A stretch of 64,000 bases of DNA from Tethya wilhelma (lineage: Eukaryota > Porifera > Demospongiae > Tethyida > Tethyidae), in the NCBI GenBank assembly GCA_964030475.1, contig CAXIPT010000001.1, forward strand, positions 13,059,351 to 13,123,350, in the 5' to 3' direction. Shown in pieces: positions 13,801 through 24,936 of the stretch. Positions within the stretch are counted from its first letter, which is position 1, and each line of letters opens with the position of its first letter. Made by a program: the position numbers and the translations under genes. The notes below the pieces were generated by a model that saw nothing but the letters and a program-made list of their open reading frames with translations, did not search any database and was not told the origin of the DNA.

Positions 13801-15015
13801 TATAGTAGCCCACAAAACAGATAGTTAGGGATGATGGAGTATCTTTGCTGGTCTGCCTCTTCTATCAAAGGGAGTGCTACAGGGGAGGTGGATAGAGTAG
13901 CTAGCCACCTCGCCACTCATCCAGCTCTTCAAAATCAATTGTTATGATCATGACATGATTGTTATGATTTCCCTTAATAAAAATGCAACTCGATTGCCTA
14001 TCACAAAAATCTAGAGGGAGCACTATCCTTTCTAGAATTTAATTTTCTTCAAGAGTATCTAACTAAGCAATTTGCTTGCTATAATTATATAGCCTGCATG
14101 ATATAATATTAATATTATTTGTCAAGACATCCCCATAAAAATTTTCTGGATCAGTGCCTTTATCAATACCATTGATATGCTACTGTGGGTGCTTGCTTGT
14201 TAACTCTGAGATGTGTGTATTGGCAGGCAAATACATGTGTGCTTACATTTGAACCAAACAACTGATTTTAATTATTATTCTAACACGAATTTCTTTTTCA
14301 ATAGGTTGCAGACTTTGGTTTATCGCGAGATTTATCTGAGACAGACTATTACATCTCTCATGGAGGACAGATCCCAGTGAAATGGACAGCACCAGAGGTC
14401 AGAGTGATTGTGTTATTGTGTTGTATTGTGTTACTTGCTATCAAGGTATAATTTAAGATACTTTTATGGAGGAAAAATAGTTTCCCTGAGGAAATGTGTG
14501 CTGCTAGTCAAATTAACTGCTTTAGTGTTCCTGTAGATATTTTGAAAGTACATAAATGGAAGAAAATATAATGTTGCTTTGTTTGATAGTGCTAATCTGG
14601 ATAAGACATGTATATGCTATGACACATTCAGAACTCATGGTCACTCTATCATTATTCCCTTTATAGGCTCTTCACTTCAGAAAGTACACCACTGCCAGTG
14701 ATGTGTGGAGCTTTGGTATTGTAATGTATGAGATATGGTCATTGGGACATAAACCATTCGAGTCTCTCAGCAATATGGAGGTGTGTGTATGTGTGTTTAC
14801 CTGTTATACTGTGAATATATACAATTATACACAATATAGCCTACATGCTTTTTCCCTCTGAGCAGCTCTTAGTCATAACAGTATGTGTAAAAAGATAACT
14901 TTGTGTTTCTGTTCCCTCTTACTGCCCAGGCGTTGAAAAAAGTCAGTAATGGTATTCGTTTACCTCCACCCTCTGGATGCCCCCGAGCTGTTTACAATAT
15001 CATGATCATGTGTTG
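9368..15015 (+). CDS. RTK-C: receptor tyrosine kinase with short ectodomain, last exon missing
   Basis: Exons: 9368-9443 (signal peptide), 9515-9556, 9718-10017, 10867-11456, 11680-11789, 12435-12645, 13175-13242, 13625-13784, 14305-14397, 14667-14780, 14930-15015. The predicted ectodomain is under 80 residues. The exon at 9718 encodes a transmembrane helix (about 99-126) after a GGGG run, then CGRRRSR. An additional hydrophobic stretch lies at about 57-80, so the exon 3 border is uncertain. Exon 10867-11456 is a long proline-rich juxtamembrane insert (PPPP, PPPN, PPPKP) with tyrosines that could bind SH3 and SH2 proteins. SLYAQF follows, then a kinase with [34 protein letters not shown] and PVKWTAPE. 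The final exon (about 66 residues of the C-lobe end in paralogues) is absent: an N at 15083 interrupts the expected position. It is more likely an assembly break than a real truncation. Confidence 0.82.
10439..10858. repeat. (CA)n microsatellite containing an assembly gap
   Basis: CA repeats at 10439-10494 and 10791-10858 flank 296 N (10495-10790). The tract ends only 8 bp before the RTK-C juxtamembrane exon at 10867. Open frames reading Cys-Val or Thr-His through it are artefacts. Confidence 0.95.
11790..12434. other. RTK-C intron without recognisable content
   Basis: Intron between the SLYAQF exon and the first kinase exon. I see no exon, repeat pair or regulatory motif in it. The same is true of the other RTK-C introns longer than 300 bp (12646-13174, 13243-13624, 13785-14304). 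Confidence 0.5.
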
Positions 15016-15082
15016 GTAAGAAGCTGATAAAACAAATTATTATTCTTTTGTTGTACTTTGGACATTTTGATCACAAAACTCA

Positions 15083-15083
15083 N
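15083..15083. other. Single N, probable assembly join
   Basis: This N lies 68 bp after the penultimate kinase exon of RTK-C, directly before a repeat-like GGCTCGCTCCGGCTCGCC. Sequence to its right (to the N at 21505) carries minus-strand receptor pieces, so the strand changes here. Confidence 0.7.
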
Positions 15084-15699
15084 GGCTCGCTCCGGCTCGC
15101 CCCAATAACCACAAAATTCAATAACTAGGGTGATGCAAAGCATCATGGGGGCGAGCCTGCATGAGTAGCTCTGTGGTCTCAAGGGTAGAGGTACGCATGT
15201 GCATGTTCTTATGTTGCATCTCATGATTCGTGACGCCTTGAGGTGTTTGAAGACGTAGATTCGGGAGAGCAGAGTTGAAGAACAAGCAAGAGCAGTCACT
15301 CTAATGGTGGCTATACGAGACAACTAAACCAGTACTGCTTGGTACCTCGTACACTTGCTGTATATAGTATATAACTGTACACCTATATCTAGGGGACTTT
15401 ACTTGCAAATTCTTCTCACTCTTGACCAACCAGTATAGCTAGGTCGTTAACTGTCAAGTATATAGGCATCTCCAGGGTGCTTGCAGTTGCAGATATGAAG
15501 CACTCTCCATCACATATTTGTGTTGAGTGGCTTCCCTTTGGTGCCGCTGTACTACACCTTGAGAGTCTCCTTTCCAGTTGCTATATATACAGTCAAGTTG
15601 ATTCTGTTTTAAATATCTATACCTAGATGCCGGGTATAAATGTCATGAAAGATTCTTAGAAGAGCTCATGAGGCAGCAGCTCTTGATTGAGAAGAAGAC

Positions 15700-16531
15700 G
15701 ATATCTAGGGTGTGCAACATGAAAAATCAACATTCGACTTTTGAACAACTAATTCATGCAATATGTACAGTAGGTTGAAACTTAAACCAGCGCACCTTCA
15801 AACTCCGTTGTCTCCTATCAACAAATGACTTCTGAATTCTACTTTCAACCGAATCAGCCAGATGGTTACCAATAACAGAGGCTTGTTTCAACTCTATCAG
15901 AGAATTGGCAAGGCCCTCCTCTAACTAATGCAATGTATAGGGATTCCCTTCTCTCTTGAATGTAAGCAAAAATGGCAAATTGCGATTATAGCGGTAAAAA
16001 ATGCGTAAATTTTGCTGACAATGCAATATGAAACTTACGGTTTTCTTTAACTTCAGCAACAGAGATCAGGAATTGAAAGTGCGCTGGTTAAAGTACCAAC
16101 CTACTCTACATGTTGCATGAATTAATTGTTCAAAAGTTGATAGTGATTTTTCATATTGCAACCTACAACAAATGACTTCTAAATTTTTGGTACTAACTAG
16201 ACTTTCAACAGAATCAGCCAGATGGTTACCAATAACAGAGGCTTGTTTCAACTCTATCAGAGAATTGGTAAGGCCCTCCTCTACTAACGCAATGTATCGG
16301 GGTTCCCTTCTCTCTTGCATGTAAGCAAAAATGGCAAATAATTGCTATTTTAGCGGTAAAAATTGCTGACAATGCAATTATGAAACTTACGGGTTTTTTT
16401 TTAACTTCAGCGACAGAGATCAGGAATTGAAGGTGCGCTGGTTTAAGTACCAACCTACTCTACATGTTGCATGAATTAATTGTTCAAAAGTCAAAAGTTG
16501 ATTTTTCATATTGCACACCCTATCCGATATC
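15700..16531. mobile_element. Inverted-repeat element with internal tandem duplication
   Basis: The left end (15700-15805) and right end (about 16430-16531) are roughly 100-bp inverted repeats of each other, with a few mismatches. Between them, a unit of about 355 bp occurs twice in direct orientation (from about 15820 and about 16168). Both copies include the string CAGCCAGATGGTTACC. The minus strand of copy 2 has an 84-codon open frame that is broken in copy 1. The structure fits a non-autonomous DNA element. No transposase is visible. Confidence 0.7.
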
Positions 16532-16570
16532 TCTGTCAGAATGTCACTGAGTGTCAATGATTAGCTGATT

Positions 16571-16624
16571 TAGTCTCGCTAGCCAGACTCTCTGCAAAAA
16601 ATGGGAGTCTGGCTAGCGAGACTA
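16571..16624. repeat. Perfect 20-bp hairpin
   Basis: Arms 16571-16590 and 16605-16624 are exact reverse complements around a 14-nt loop. Similar CTAGCC-type arms recur at 23817 and 33089, suggesting a miniature inverted-repeat family. Confidence 0.8.
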
Positions 16625-17566
16625 TAGCTGATTAGCTAGGAAGTTTTCTCAGTGTTGAAGAGCAATTTGGCCATCACCGCTATGGGCGGAGCAAGTGTGA
16701 GAGGCTTGGCCTTGCTGTACTAGCATGGTATCATAGTTGCTCAATATTAATTTGCTCCTGCATGAGGTGTAGTCTCTCTAGGTCTGCTTCAAGAGACGGT
16801 ATCTCTCAGGAGTAGTGTCCCCATGGCAGTGTCTGCCGCTCAGATCATTGCCGCTTCCCGGGCGCAGCTCTAGACGTCGGAGGCTCTCTCAGCCTCTATA
16901 ATTTGGTTTCAATTTGAGCTCTGACAGTCCGGCTCCTTATGAGTGGTCTGCGCAGCGTTGTCTCTGCATCGAGTCTCCTTTCTCTTTCGCTCTCTCAAGA
17001 TTTATAGAGAGGTAGCTTTACAAGAGAAGCTCTCAGCACTATTTTCAAAGCAATTGAGACAAGGAAAACTGTATACAGGGTAAGTATGTATGTATTTTTA
17101 AATCAAATTAAAGCATATACGCTTGTTCTGTGTATTTGCAGACTGGTTTAGTGACTGATCTCGTCAGTTCACTACCAAAGTGGACAATAGGGTGTGAGCT
17201 GGTATCTGTAGGAAGTATGGGAACAAGTCAAAACTTATACATATTGTGGCATGTCTATGTAGTTCTGTATATTCCAAGTCTGGGCACCTGGTGTGTTTCA
17301 CAAAATTTTTTGTCACCAAATCTTCGTTGATGTGTACTGATCAAATTCATGCTGTTCCCTCTTCAGAGCTCCATAAATGCAAATCACTGATGCTAATATG
17401 GATGAAAACAGTTTAATAATTACTGTCATGTACTATTTCATACGTACCATCAGCTCTTTTGCACTACAAAACTTTGTGTTGCTAGTTTCAAGTCGTATTA
17501 TTTGTTTTCTGCTGAAAACCAATGATTCAGCAAGTGGGTGTAGCGATCCTTACCAAACTCAATACA

Positions 17567-18120
17567 ATAGACCTTTTCCACGCGGCAACATGTTAACAGT
17601 AGCGATTTTTAATGAGATGCATGACGTAGTATGGCGAATTGTGACGATAGACACGCCCCTTGGTGGGCAAATTTGTACAGTAGTGATACTGCCAAGCTTG
17701 AAAAGAGCACTTCAGTGAGAAAGGACGCTTCAGCCAGCTTCTCAGGTAATTGTAAACTAACTCATACTTCACTAGAACTCTCGTTGGCTCACTCAAAATG
17801 TTTGTATAGATCTGAAACACGAGTAAGTCCAGTTCATGATGGCTTTTACATGCTATATCTTACGTAGTGTGGTGCTATTTTCTCGGATTTGTTGCTATTC
17901 GAAGTTTGTATGAACCCTTCTCCTTGTTTTATCTGGCTTGCTGCTTCTATTTCCATCAGAAGGCTCTTTAGCTTGCACTAAACTTGGCTTCCAGTGCTCG
18001 TTCCAGTGTCAGCCAGTACAAAATTCCATTCGCTTGCCCACCAATGGGCGTGGCCTGTGTCAAAAAACGTCACTTCCACTTGTTTCGCGCTACTTTCCGG
18101 TGCGCGTGAAAAAGGTCTAT
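17567..18120. mobile_element. Inverted-repeat (MITE-like) element
   Basis: It begins ATAGACCTTTTCCACGCG and ends CGCGTGAAAAAGGTCTAT, with further inverted similarity inside (GGTGGGCAAATTTGTAC against its complement near 18017-18045). The length is about 554 bp with no coding capacity I can support. Confidence 0.7.
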
Positions 18121-18987
18121 AGTTTACCATAAGTACTGAAATTTTCTACCGTTGATTCTTCTAGCTAGTTTCAAGAGAACAGCTCAAGATTTGTTTCACA
18201 GAAACTAGAGTTCTTGTGTTAGAAATACATATAGAAATTGTGTCACAAAGCATGTCACAAAATGAAATGTCACGGGTTTTGTCTCATTGAGTAGGTTTCT
18301 GATATGGCCTGCTAAATTATGATATTTCAAGATAGAGATGTCAAGACTTCAGTGATGAGTAACTGAAACAATGTAGTTTCAATATGATCCGCGTTTATAG
18401 CCCTAACTTATTCCTGAAAGAGAGAATTTTGCTGTGAATAAGTAATTAGCTAGCGCGCAACATTCTCACTTCCGGGTGAAATTAAATTTGTATGGGCACT
18501 ATTGGACTTCCGGAATCCTGGCGGCACCACTGTGCCGGCCACGTGTACGTTAAATTTCAATATTTTTGTGACGTAATCTGGACTGCATATTACCGTTCGA
18601 ATAATTTGAATATACGGAAAGTGTCCACCGTGTACAAACCAACAGAAATTTTACCAGTTACAAAGACCATGTGGGGCTCGCTCAGGCTCGCCCCAATAAT
18701 ATTATAGTTATTGTAGATTTGTACAAAACATGGAATTCAGTAAACCATTTATAAGATAGTATAGTTTATGACAATTGAGTGCATGGTATGATGATGGCTC
18801 AAAAATGAAAATGAAGTAGTCATGTTCGGGAAATTAAGACATACCTTGTTCCAAAAACTTTTACAGCACTGCCCATTCATACATGGCTTATTTAAATTTT
18901 TAACTACTTTTTGCCGCTATATAGGAACAATACTCATTATTAGTTCTGTAGTAGCCCATATAAGTACACTGTATACAACAGACAAAC

Positions 18988-20386
18988 CTTCAACTTCAAT
19001 GCTAATCTGAGGTAGAGCTTCATCTGTTGTGACATTATCATTTAGTACAATTGTTTCATTAATTTAGTAGAAGTTACTTCTCTGCTGAACACATAGTTGG
19101 TTGGAATAGTCATGTTACTAGTACTGTTAATTGGTCACAAATGTAGACCTAAACACCACACCATCAGCAGCTGGGATAATCACAGCCAACACATCTCCAG
19201 CAGCTACCTCTAGGCTGCCATCTGAACTTATGAGTGGACACTCAAAAATGGTAAAGTCTGGTAATTCCTGCCAGCATTTGCGCATGTAATGTTTAGATGA
19301 ACAGGTGTGAAAGTATCAGCTTCAGTACTTTGTATTCTTCTCCATGTTTGTAATCCTGGGATACGCTCAAAGAAATTAGGAAGAGCTGCAACATCTCCAG
19401 GCATCCTCTCTCCTGCAAATCTCACTGACATCAAAATGGCATTGCAGGTGAAGTACATCTGGGGAATAATACGTACCATAGATGAATTTTGCTCTTTGAA
19501 AGAAAACACTGTTCCACCCAAAGGGTCTGCAAATCCACTAGTGCATTCATCACCTAGAAAACACACACACACACACACACACACATACACACACACACAA
19601 ACATTATAATACTATGGGCATGCGCAATAATAGTTTGTTTGCTGTTGACCCCCGCGGTGACCCCTTAGCTACTCTGTTGTCACCTCTACCCTTCCAGTAA
19701 CTGGCAATTAGCCTATAAAATCTTTGGTTGCTAGGCAATGACAAACAATCACACACATACTCACACATACATGCACATAATAATGTGTACAATTATTTAG
19801 ACATCCATTTTACTACCACAGAGCAGCATTTAAGTTTGTCAACTGCAGAATTTTCCCAGAACTGATTGAAGTAGAACAAAATTGAATGTAGACAAAATTT
19901 TTCAATAGAGACAGCTGTTAGAACTTATATCCAAAGTGTTGATATACGTCAGCTTGACAAAGCTGTTACAAAGTAAATATTAATTTTGCTAGCTGTCAAC
20001 CAAACAAAGTACTCATGTGAATACTTGCAAATAGAATGTCAAAACTGTAACAAATTGCCGTATTAGTATCTAGTAATAGGGCTGGAAAGGGGTGGTGAGG
20101 AAAAACTATCAATAAGATACATCACTGATGTGTGAGTGTGCTCCAACCCCTCCACTACCACCACTATACACATGCACATGCAGGGAACAAAAAAAAAAAC
20201 ATCACTTCAATAAGCCACACAATTATTTATGGCTGATAGGTCTCACAACTTTGGCCACTTCTAGCAAGTCTGCATGACATTTGACAAAATTATGGATAAT
20301 TGTTACCACTAACCTTTTGTTATTTTGAACTCAGGTGTACAGTACCAGGTGATCACTAGCAAGGAAATGTAAACGACTGTCTCCAT
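18988..20386 (-). pseudogene. RTK-Q: 5' part of a receptor gene, frameshifted
   Basis: Two exons on the minus strand: complement(20314-20386) encodes a signal peptide ([16 protein letters not shown]) and complement(18988-19553) an ectodomain module. Both closely match RTK-F exons 1 and 2. Relative to RTK-F, the ectodomain exon has a 16-bp deletion near 19266-19268 and a net 5-bp gain near 19062-19080. Each breaks the frame and stops appear, so it cannot encode the full module as given. The glycosylation site NGT of RTK-F is NAI here. No downstream transmembrane or kinase exon follows on the minus strand before the repeats. It lies directly downstream of RTK-P, mirroring the RTK-E to RTK-F order on the plus strand. 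A (CA)n tract is at 19560-19599. Confidence 0.8.
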
Positions 20387-20535
20387 ACTAAATTTTCCGA
20401 TGCAAAGAGAACAAGAAGGTAAAGCATCGTTGATGCCCAAACTGCCTTTATAGACGTGGCCTGTGGTTGTTGCGCATGCGTAGACGCGGCGTTTCAAGCA
20501 AAGGCCCGGCCGCATAATTATTAAAGAATTTCCCT
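20387..20535 (-). promoter_or_regulatory. RTK-Q promoter, same as REC-K promoter
   Basis: Read on the minus strand, this segment has CGCATGCGCA (20471-20480), CCACGT, and a TATA box TATAAAGG (20445-20452) about 60 bp before the ATG. About 130 bp are almost identical to the REC-K upstream region at 37790-37918. An in-frame open stretch continues upstream of the ATG but has no ATG of its own and covers the TATA box, so it is not taken as coding. Confidence 0.55.
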
Positions 20536-20673
20536 TGCTCCACCTGGGTACACATGCATACAATAACAGTTCAATAATTACACAGAATTGTGTATATTTA
20601 GACACAGAATCATTGTAGAGATTTAACAAGAAATGCAATTAAAAAGAATCTGTTGTGAAGTTAAAACAAATCA

Positions 20674-21503
20674 TCAGTTGTTTTCTTTGTCAATGTAATA
20701 ATCCTGCAAATCAGGATAGAGTCTATCACCAGCCTCTAATGTTGCCCCAAGACATGTTGCCTGAGGGTGCACTCTCTTGTCCTGGTCAGTCCATGATAGC
20801 AGGTGGGTATCGGAATGAGACAACATGTTAAAAATAGCCGAGAATGTAGGACGCCTTGAGGCATCACTGTGCCTGTAGAAACCACAATGAAGTTATTACA
20901 TCCTACTAGTAACTGAGTGTATTTACTCACCAACATCTGATCATTAGTTCATACAGTGCTCTTGGGCATCCAGGGGGTGGGGCCATTCTATAGCCACTTC
21001 CTATTAATTGCATGGCCTATTAGGAATAACCAATAAATTAATAATCATTATCAATTACATCATGATCAAACAAGACATCGATTTGGGAGGGGGGGGATTG
21101 AATTGGATTTACTAATGTATAGAAGTTTTATTTGTCAATGAGCTTTCTGTTGTGTTTTGTTTGTCTTTCATATTATTTATTAGTTCTTACTTGTATGTTG
21201 GTGTATCCTTCAAGAGGTTTGTGTCCCAGACTCCATATCTCAAACATGACACAGCCATAGCTCCACACATCACTGGCATTGGAGTAACGTCTGAAGTGTA
21301 GTGCCTACAAATAAGGCAGCAGTAGAATATTATAATCTCAACATTCAAAGAGCAAGTTAGGCTCTGAAGAGTGAAGACAAAACTAGGTGAAATAAATCAC
21401 AGTATCATACCTCAGGTGCAGTCCATTTAACAGGGATTTTCCCTCCATGTGTGATGTAATAGTTGTTGTCCTCCAAATCCCTCGACATACCAAAGTCTCC
21501 AAT
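20674..21503 (-). CDS. RTK-P: receptor tyrosine kinase, C-terminal fragment
   Basis: Minus-strand exons: complement(21411-21503) [10 protein letters not shown] with paired tyrosines NYYITHGG and PVKWTAPE; complement(21191-21304); complement(20931-21016); complement(20674-20872) ending in TGA. Exons and introns are nearly identical to the last four exons of RTK-E, so this is a very recent duplicate or an alternative assembly of the same locus. The fragment is cut exactly at the acceptor of the DFG exon by the N at 21505; upstream exons are not in the island. A fragment alone could not be an active kinase. Confidence 0.85.
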
Positions 21504-21504
21504 C

Positions 21505-21505
21505 N
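21505..21505. other. Single N, probable assembly join
   Basis: This N is immediately upstream (minus strand) of the RTK-P DFG exon and directly abuts the end of the inverted-repeat element at 21506, so the join was probably made in repeat sequence. Confidence 0.7.
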
Positions 21506-22480
21506 GGCTTCCCACTAGCGCTCTCTACGAGTGCTGAGGAAAGTTTTTGTGAGCTTTAGGCCTTGCATGCAGTTGGTAATCTGTCAGTATGAGCCTCTGA
21601 GCAGCTTTCAAGGTTTAATTTTGTTTGACTAGATTTTTATAGTGACCAACATTTTGTATTGTGTCTATGGGACAGTCGGCCCATTCCTACTATACGTACT
21701 ACCGTACGTATGATATAGTATGTAGTAGGAATGGGCCAACTGTCCCACTGACACAATACAAAATGTTCATACTTTTAAACTCTCAGAGAAAGATAGCTAA
21801 GCCTTCAAACATGCATAGAGGCCTCCCTTAGACAGTTTTCTAACTATATACCAACAACACTCACAGACTGGCACTAGGCTTGAGGCTAATGTGCTCAAAA
21901 ATTTGAGCATTATTCCATTTAGCAATGCCTTGAAATAAGCACATTATTCCTGAAAATTTTCCTATTATTCTTTTAATTCCTATTATTATTCCTGATTTTT
22001 GAGACTTACACAACTTCAAATTAAAGTGAATATTATCATTTCTGATCCAGTAGAGTCACAACTGGCCTTTTTTTGTGCTTCAAAGGCTTCATAGCCAGAT
22101 TTACCGCTTGATTCATCAGGTAGAGTCTCTCAGATCACTGCCATCCTTGTCTGAGATGACCTTTGACCCATACAGTTGAGTTGCCACGCCCTTACCCCAC
22201 CCTCTCTGGTCGTCTTTGATGAGCGCTCTGTCTGTACAAACGACGCTAACTGTACCTGAACTCAAACTCGAAGCCGTCTGTGACTGTCTATGAGCTCTGA
22301 GGCCAAGGCACGAATGATTTTTCCTAATCTAGCTACATTTTCTATCGTTTATTCTCCCAAAATCAATTATTCTCGATTATGCTCGAAGGTACTATTATTC
22401 CGAAAATTATGCCCGCACATTCGCCGCACCCCTAACTGGCACTTCCTAGAGCACTCTTGAGAGAGCACTGGCGAGAAGCC
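21506..22480. mobile_element. Inverted-repeat element, about 975 bp
   Basis: Ends resemble each other in inverted orientation (GGCTTCCCACTAGCGCTCTC at the left; GAGAGCACTGGCGAGAAGCC at the right). An inner inverted repeat of about 42 bp lies at 21651-21693 and 21725-21766. The first 200 bp recur inverted at 27780-27985. No transposase frame is seen. Confidence 0.65.
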
Positions 22481-22766
22481 AGAACAGTGAAATTTTGTTT
22501 TCTTTCTGACTGACTTACTTGAACACGATTTCCTGCCTAAAAGTCAGCAAACAAAATTTAGGCAGCTTTGAAATTCTTCCATACTCATGTATACTGTACT
22601 ATTATTAAAGAGTAGACATTTTATGTAGGTAAAAGTCGACAATAGACCATGTGGTTTTCGATCACTCATTATGAGCATGCACATTCAATGTTAGTGCAAG
22701 CACCTGCTTTTCCTGAGACTACATGTATATAATATTATAGTCTAGCTTCATGCAATTGAACACTTT

Positions 22767-23107
22767 AGTATTGAAAAAAGTGAATGAACAAGTAGTAAAA
22801 ATTTTGAAAAAATATGCTGTGTAGGAATGGGAATACTTCATTTTTTTATACCTAAGTCTCATAATCTCACATAGGTTTTACGTACCTGCATGCTTGCTGT
22901 TATTTCATCCCAGTGCCCCATTGTAAACCATACAGCTAATGATTACGTGACTATTGACCAGAATAATGAGCTGGAGCATGCATGTCCAGCTAAGTGACTG
23001 AAATGAAGTAGTCATGTGCCGGAGTTCTGAGTCTTGCCTTGTTTCATTGCTTTTTAAAGCACTGCCCATTCCTACACAGCATATTTTTACAAAATGTTTA
23101 CTACTTA
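22767..23107. mobile_element. MITE-like element at the broken 5' side of REC-D1
   Basis: Left sequence AAAAAAGTGAATGAACAAGT is inverted relative to the right end (GCCCATTCCTACAC..TTTACTACTT). Related copies are at 28405-28814 and about 58660-59056. It ends about 45 bp before the first REC-D1 exon. Confidence 0.6.
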
Positions 23108-23151
23108 TACTATTAACAGTGTAAAAAAAAACATTTCCCCCCTTATTATAG

Positions 23152-24264
23152 CTCAGCCTGGTGGAGATTCATCATCAGTGGTGTTACCATCAATCCTACC
23201 AACCTCTCCTTCAGCAGTGAGGACAATGAGTACTAGTCTTCCATCGCCCATCCCAACTTTATCTTCAGCCTCAGGTAAATACTAGTTAGTCTCCCCAGTA
23301 TTAATTTTCAAGCCAAAAACAACCACCTGCTAGTATGTGTCTAATATACCAGTAAAGAGTATAATAATATGCTCTCCTTGCTCTCCTCAGCTTCCCTGAC
23401 AACCCCACCCTTAGTACCTCAAGTCACAACAGCACCTGTGGTGACAGCTGGAGTGACTACAAGTGAAGAGGACACCCAGTCTCCTCCTGTAAGGGGAACT
23501 GGAGGAGCTGATCTCAACATCATCATAGGAGCAGTGGTTGCAGTGCTGTTTGTGATTGTGCTGATCCTCATAGCAATCTTCATTGTTGTAGTAGTGAAGT
23601 GGAAATACAAGCGTGTGGCAGCAAAGCCAACTGAGATCAAGTTGCACAATCCAAATTATTATTATTGTAAGTGATAATTTACAGTGGTTTCTGTTTTCAT
23701 TAATGGATTGAGTCCCCAGGCCTCTCCCTCCTTATTTTTTGAGGAGAACTCAAACCAGGCTCTCTCCCACTAATTTTTTCTGCATGTGAATCATTATCTG
23801 CATGTAAGGCATTTAGCTAGCCTCAAACCAGGCTCTCTCCCGCTATTTTTTTTTCTTTTCTCCACACGGATAGTAATTTGCGTGCAGAAAAAAAAATAGT
23901 GGGAGAGAGCCTGGTTTGAGGCTAGCTTTGAGATACTGCTGTATGCCTAGTATAATTAATCAGGGAGCATAATAAATTTGGAAAAGGGTTATTGGCCACT
24001 TTCAAAATGGGGATAAAATCCTTCAAGGTGCAGCTGTGCCATGATTGGTGAATGTATGAGCTATTTGACGATTTTAATTTTGGCAAAAAACCCCCCCAAA
24101 AAACTCCCTGATTTGTCAATTAGGACTCACCCAATTGTAATGTATTGTCATGTGCTGAAATCTCACTTGTTTCATTGTTTTGTTGCAGATTAAATTTACA
24201 TTAATACTACACTATGTGTTTTTGAGCAAAAAATATGATTATATATAGCAAGGTTACTGTATTG

Positions 24265-24304
<40 letters not shown>

Positions 24305-24305
24305 N

Positions 24306-24351
<46 letters not shown>

Positions 24352-24936
24352 TGCAAAGTGTTAGATATCTTTGGCTCCACTGTGTGCCGCGGTTACTATA
24401 GATGATGCCTTTTTAATGGACTCCTAGATCCTGTTATTGCAGGCAACAATCTGTATGATTCAAATTACCGTGATTTGTGGTGATTTTCTACAACTCTTTG
24501 AATAGCAATTATATCATCAATTTATAGCTCCAAAAACAAAGGATTTGGATGTGGTCTATGACAGTCCTGACTACAACTACAACTATGAGATTGTGACTCA
24601 AACTAATGAGCCTTATGCTACATCAACGGGGGGAATAAAAATGAGCCAAAATGAGGCATACGGAAGCACAGCTTCTGCCACCAGGAATTTTGACCATGGT
24701 GAGGAGTAGGCAGAGAACAGATATTGCTGGTTGCATGTGATCAAATACCAATTGCAAGATCTAAAAAGTAGCCTAAGGGTTATTGTACCTATACTATTAT
24801 TACAGGAAACGAGACTGTGAAGTATGACACAATAACTGAGATAAAGAGTGTCTCAACTCATGACACACTTGATCTACAAAGTGCAGGACAACACTACGTC
24901 AATAATGATGAGATTCTAGCTCACAGAAATAATTAA
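23152..24936 (+). CDS. REC-D1: kinase-less transmembrane receptor, 5' truncated
   Basis: Exons: 23152-23274 and first part of 23391-23666 (Ser/Thr/Pro-rich stalk), rest of 23391-23666 (transmembrane helix after [12 protein letters not shown], then NPNYYY), 24528-24698 and 24806-24936 (cytoplasmic tail, TAA 24934-24936). All borders are phase 1. The tail has NPNY, VYDSP, NYEIV, NEAYG, KYDTI and YVNNDEI, tyrosine contexts typical of SH2 or PTB docking, but no kinase exons follow before REC-D2 begins at 25939. The signal peptide and ectodomain exon present in REC-D2 and RTK-E are missing here; their place is taken by the mobile element and the N-bounded island. It is probably a partner, decoy or adaptor-type receptor; that role is inference. 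Confidence 0.8.
23817..23925. repeat. Hairpin element in REC-D1 intron
   Basis: Arms of about 37 bp (23817-23853 and 23888-23925) are inverted with one mismatch and a poly-T/poly-A core. A third partial copy of the arm (CTCAAACCAGGCTCTCTCCC) lies at about 23752-23771. Confidence 0.75.
24269..24349. repeat. (TG)n microsatellite with one N
   Basis: TG tract in the REC-D1 intron directly after the transmembrane exon. A single N at 24305 marks a sequence join. Confidence 0.95.

Larger units (their letters stand above)
15084..18987. other. Repeat-rich region without genes
   Basis: No receptor exon is seen on either strand. The region contains the inverted-repeat elements listed separately (15700-16531, 16571-16624, 17567-18120), a GGCTCGCTCAGGCTCGCC motif at 18674 matching that at 15084, and a fragment at about 18810-18930 related to the element at 28405-28814. 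The open frames here are short and have no recognisable content. Confidence 0.6.

Noticed and set aside
16066..16453. Minus-strand frames as a gene
   Set aside because: They lie inside a duplicated inverted-repeat element and are broken in the sister copy.
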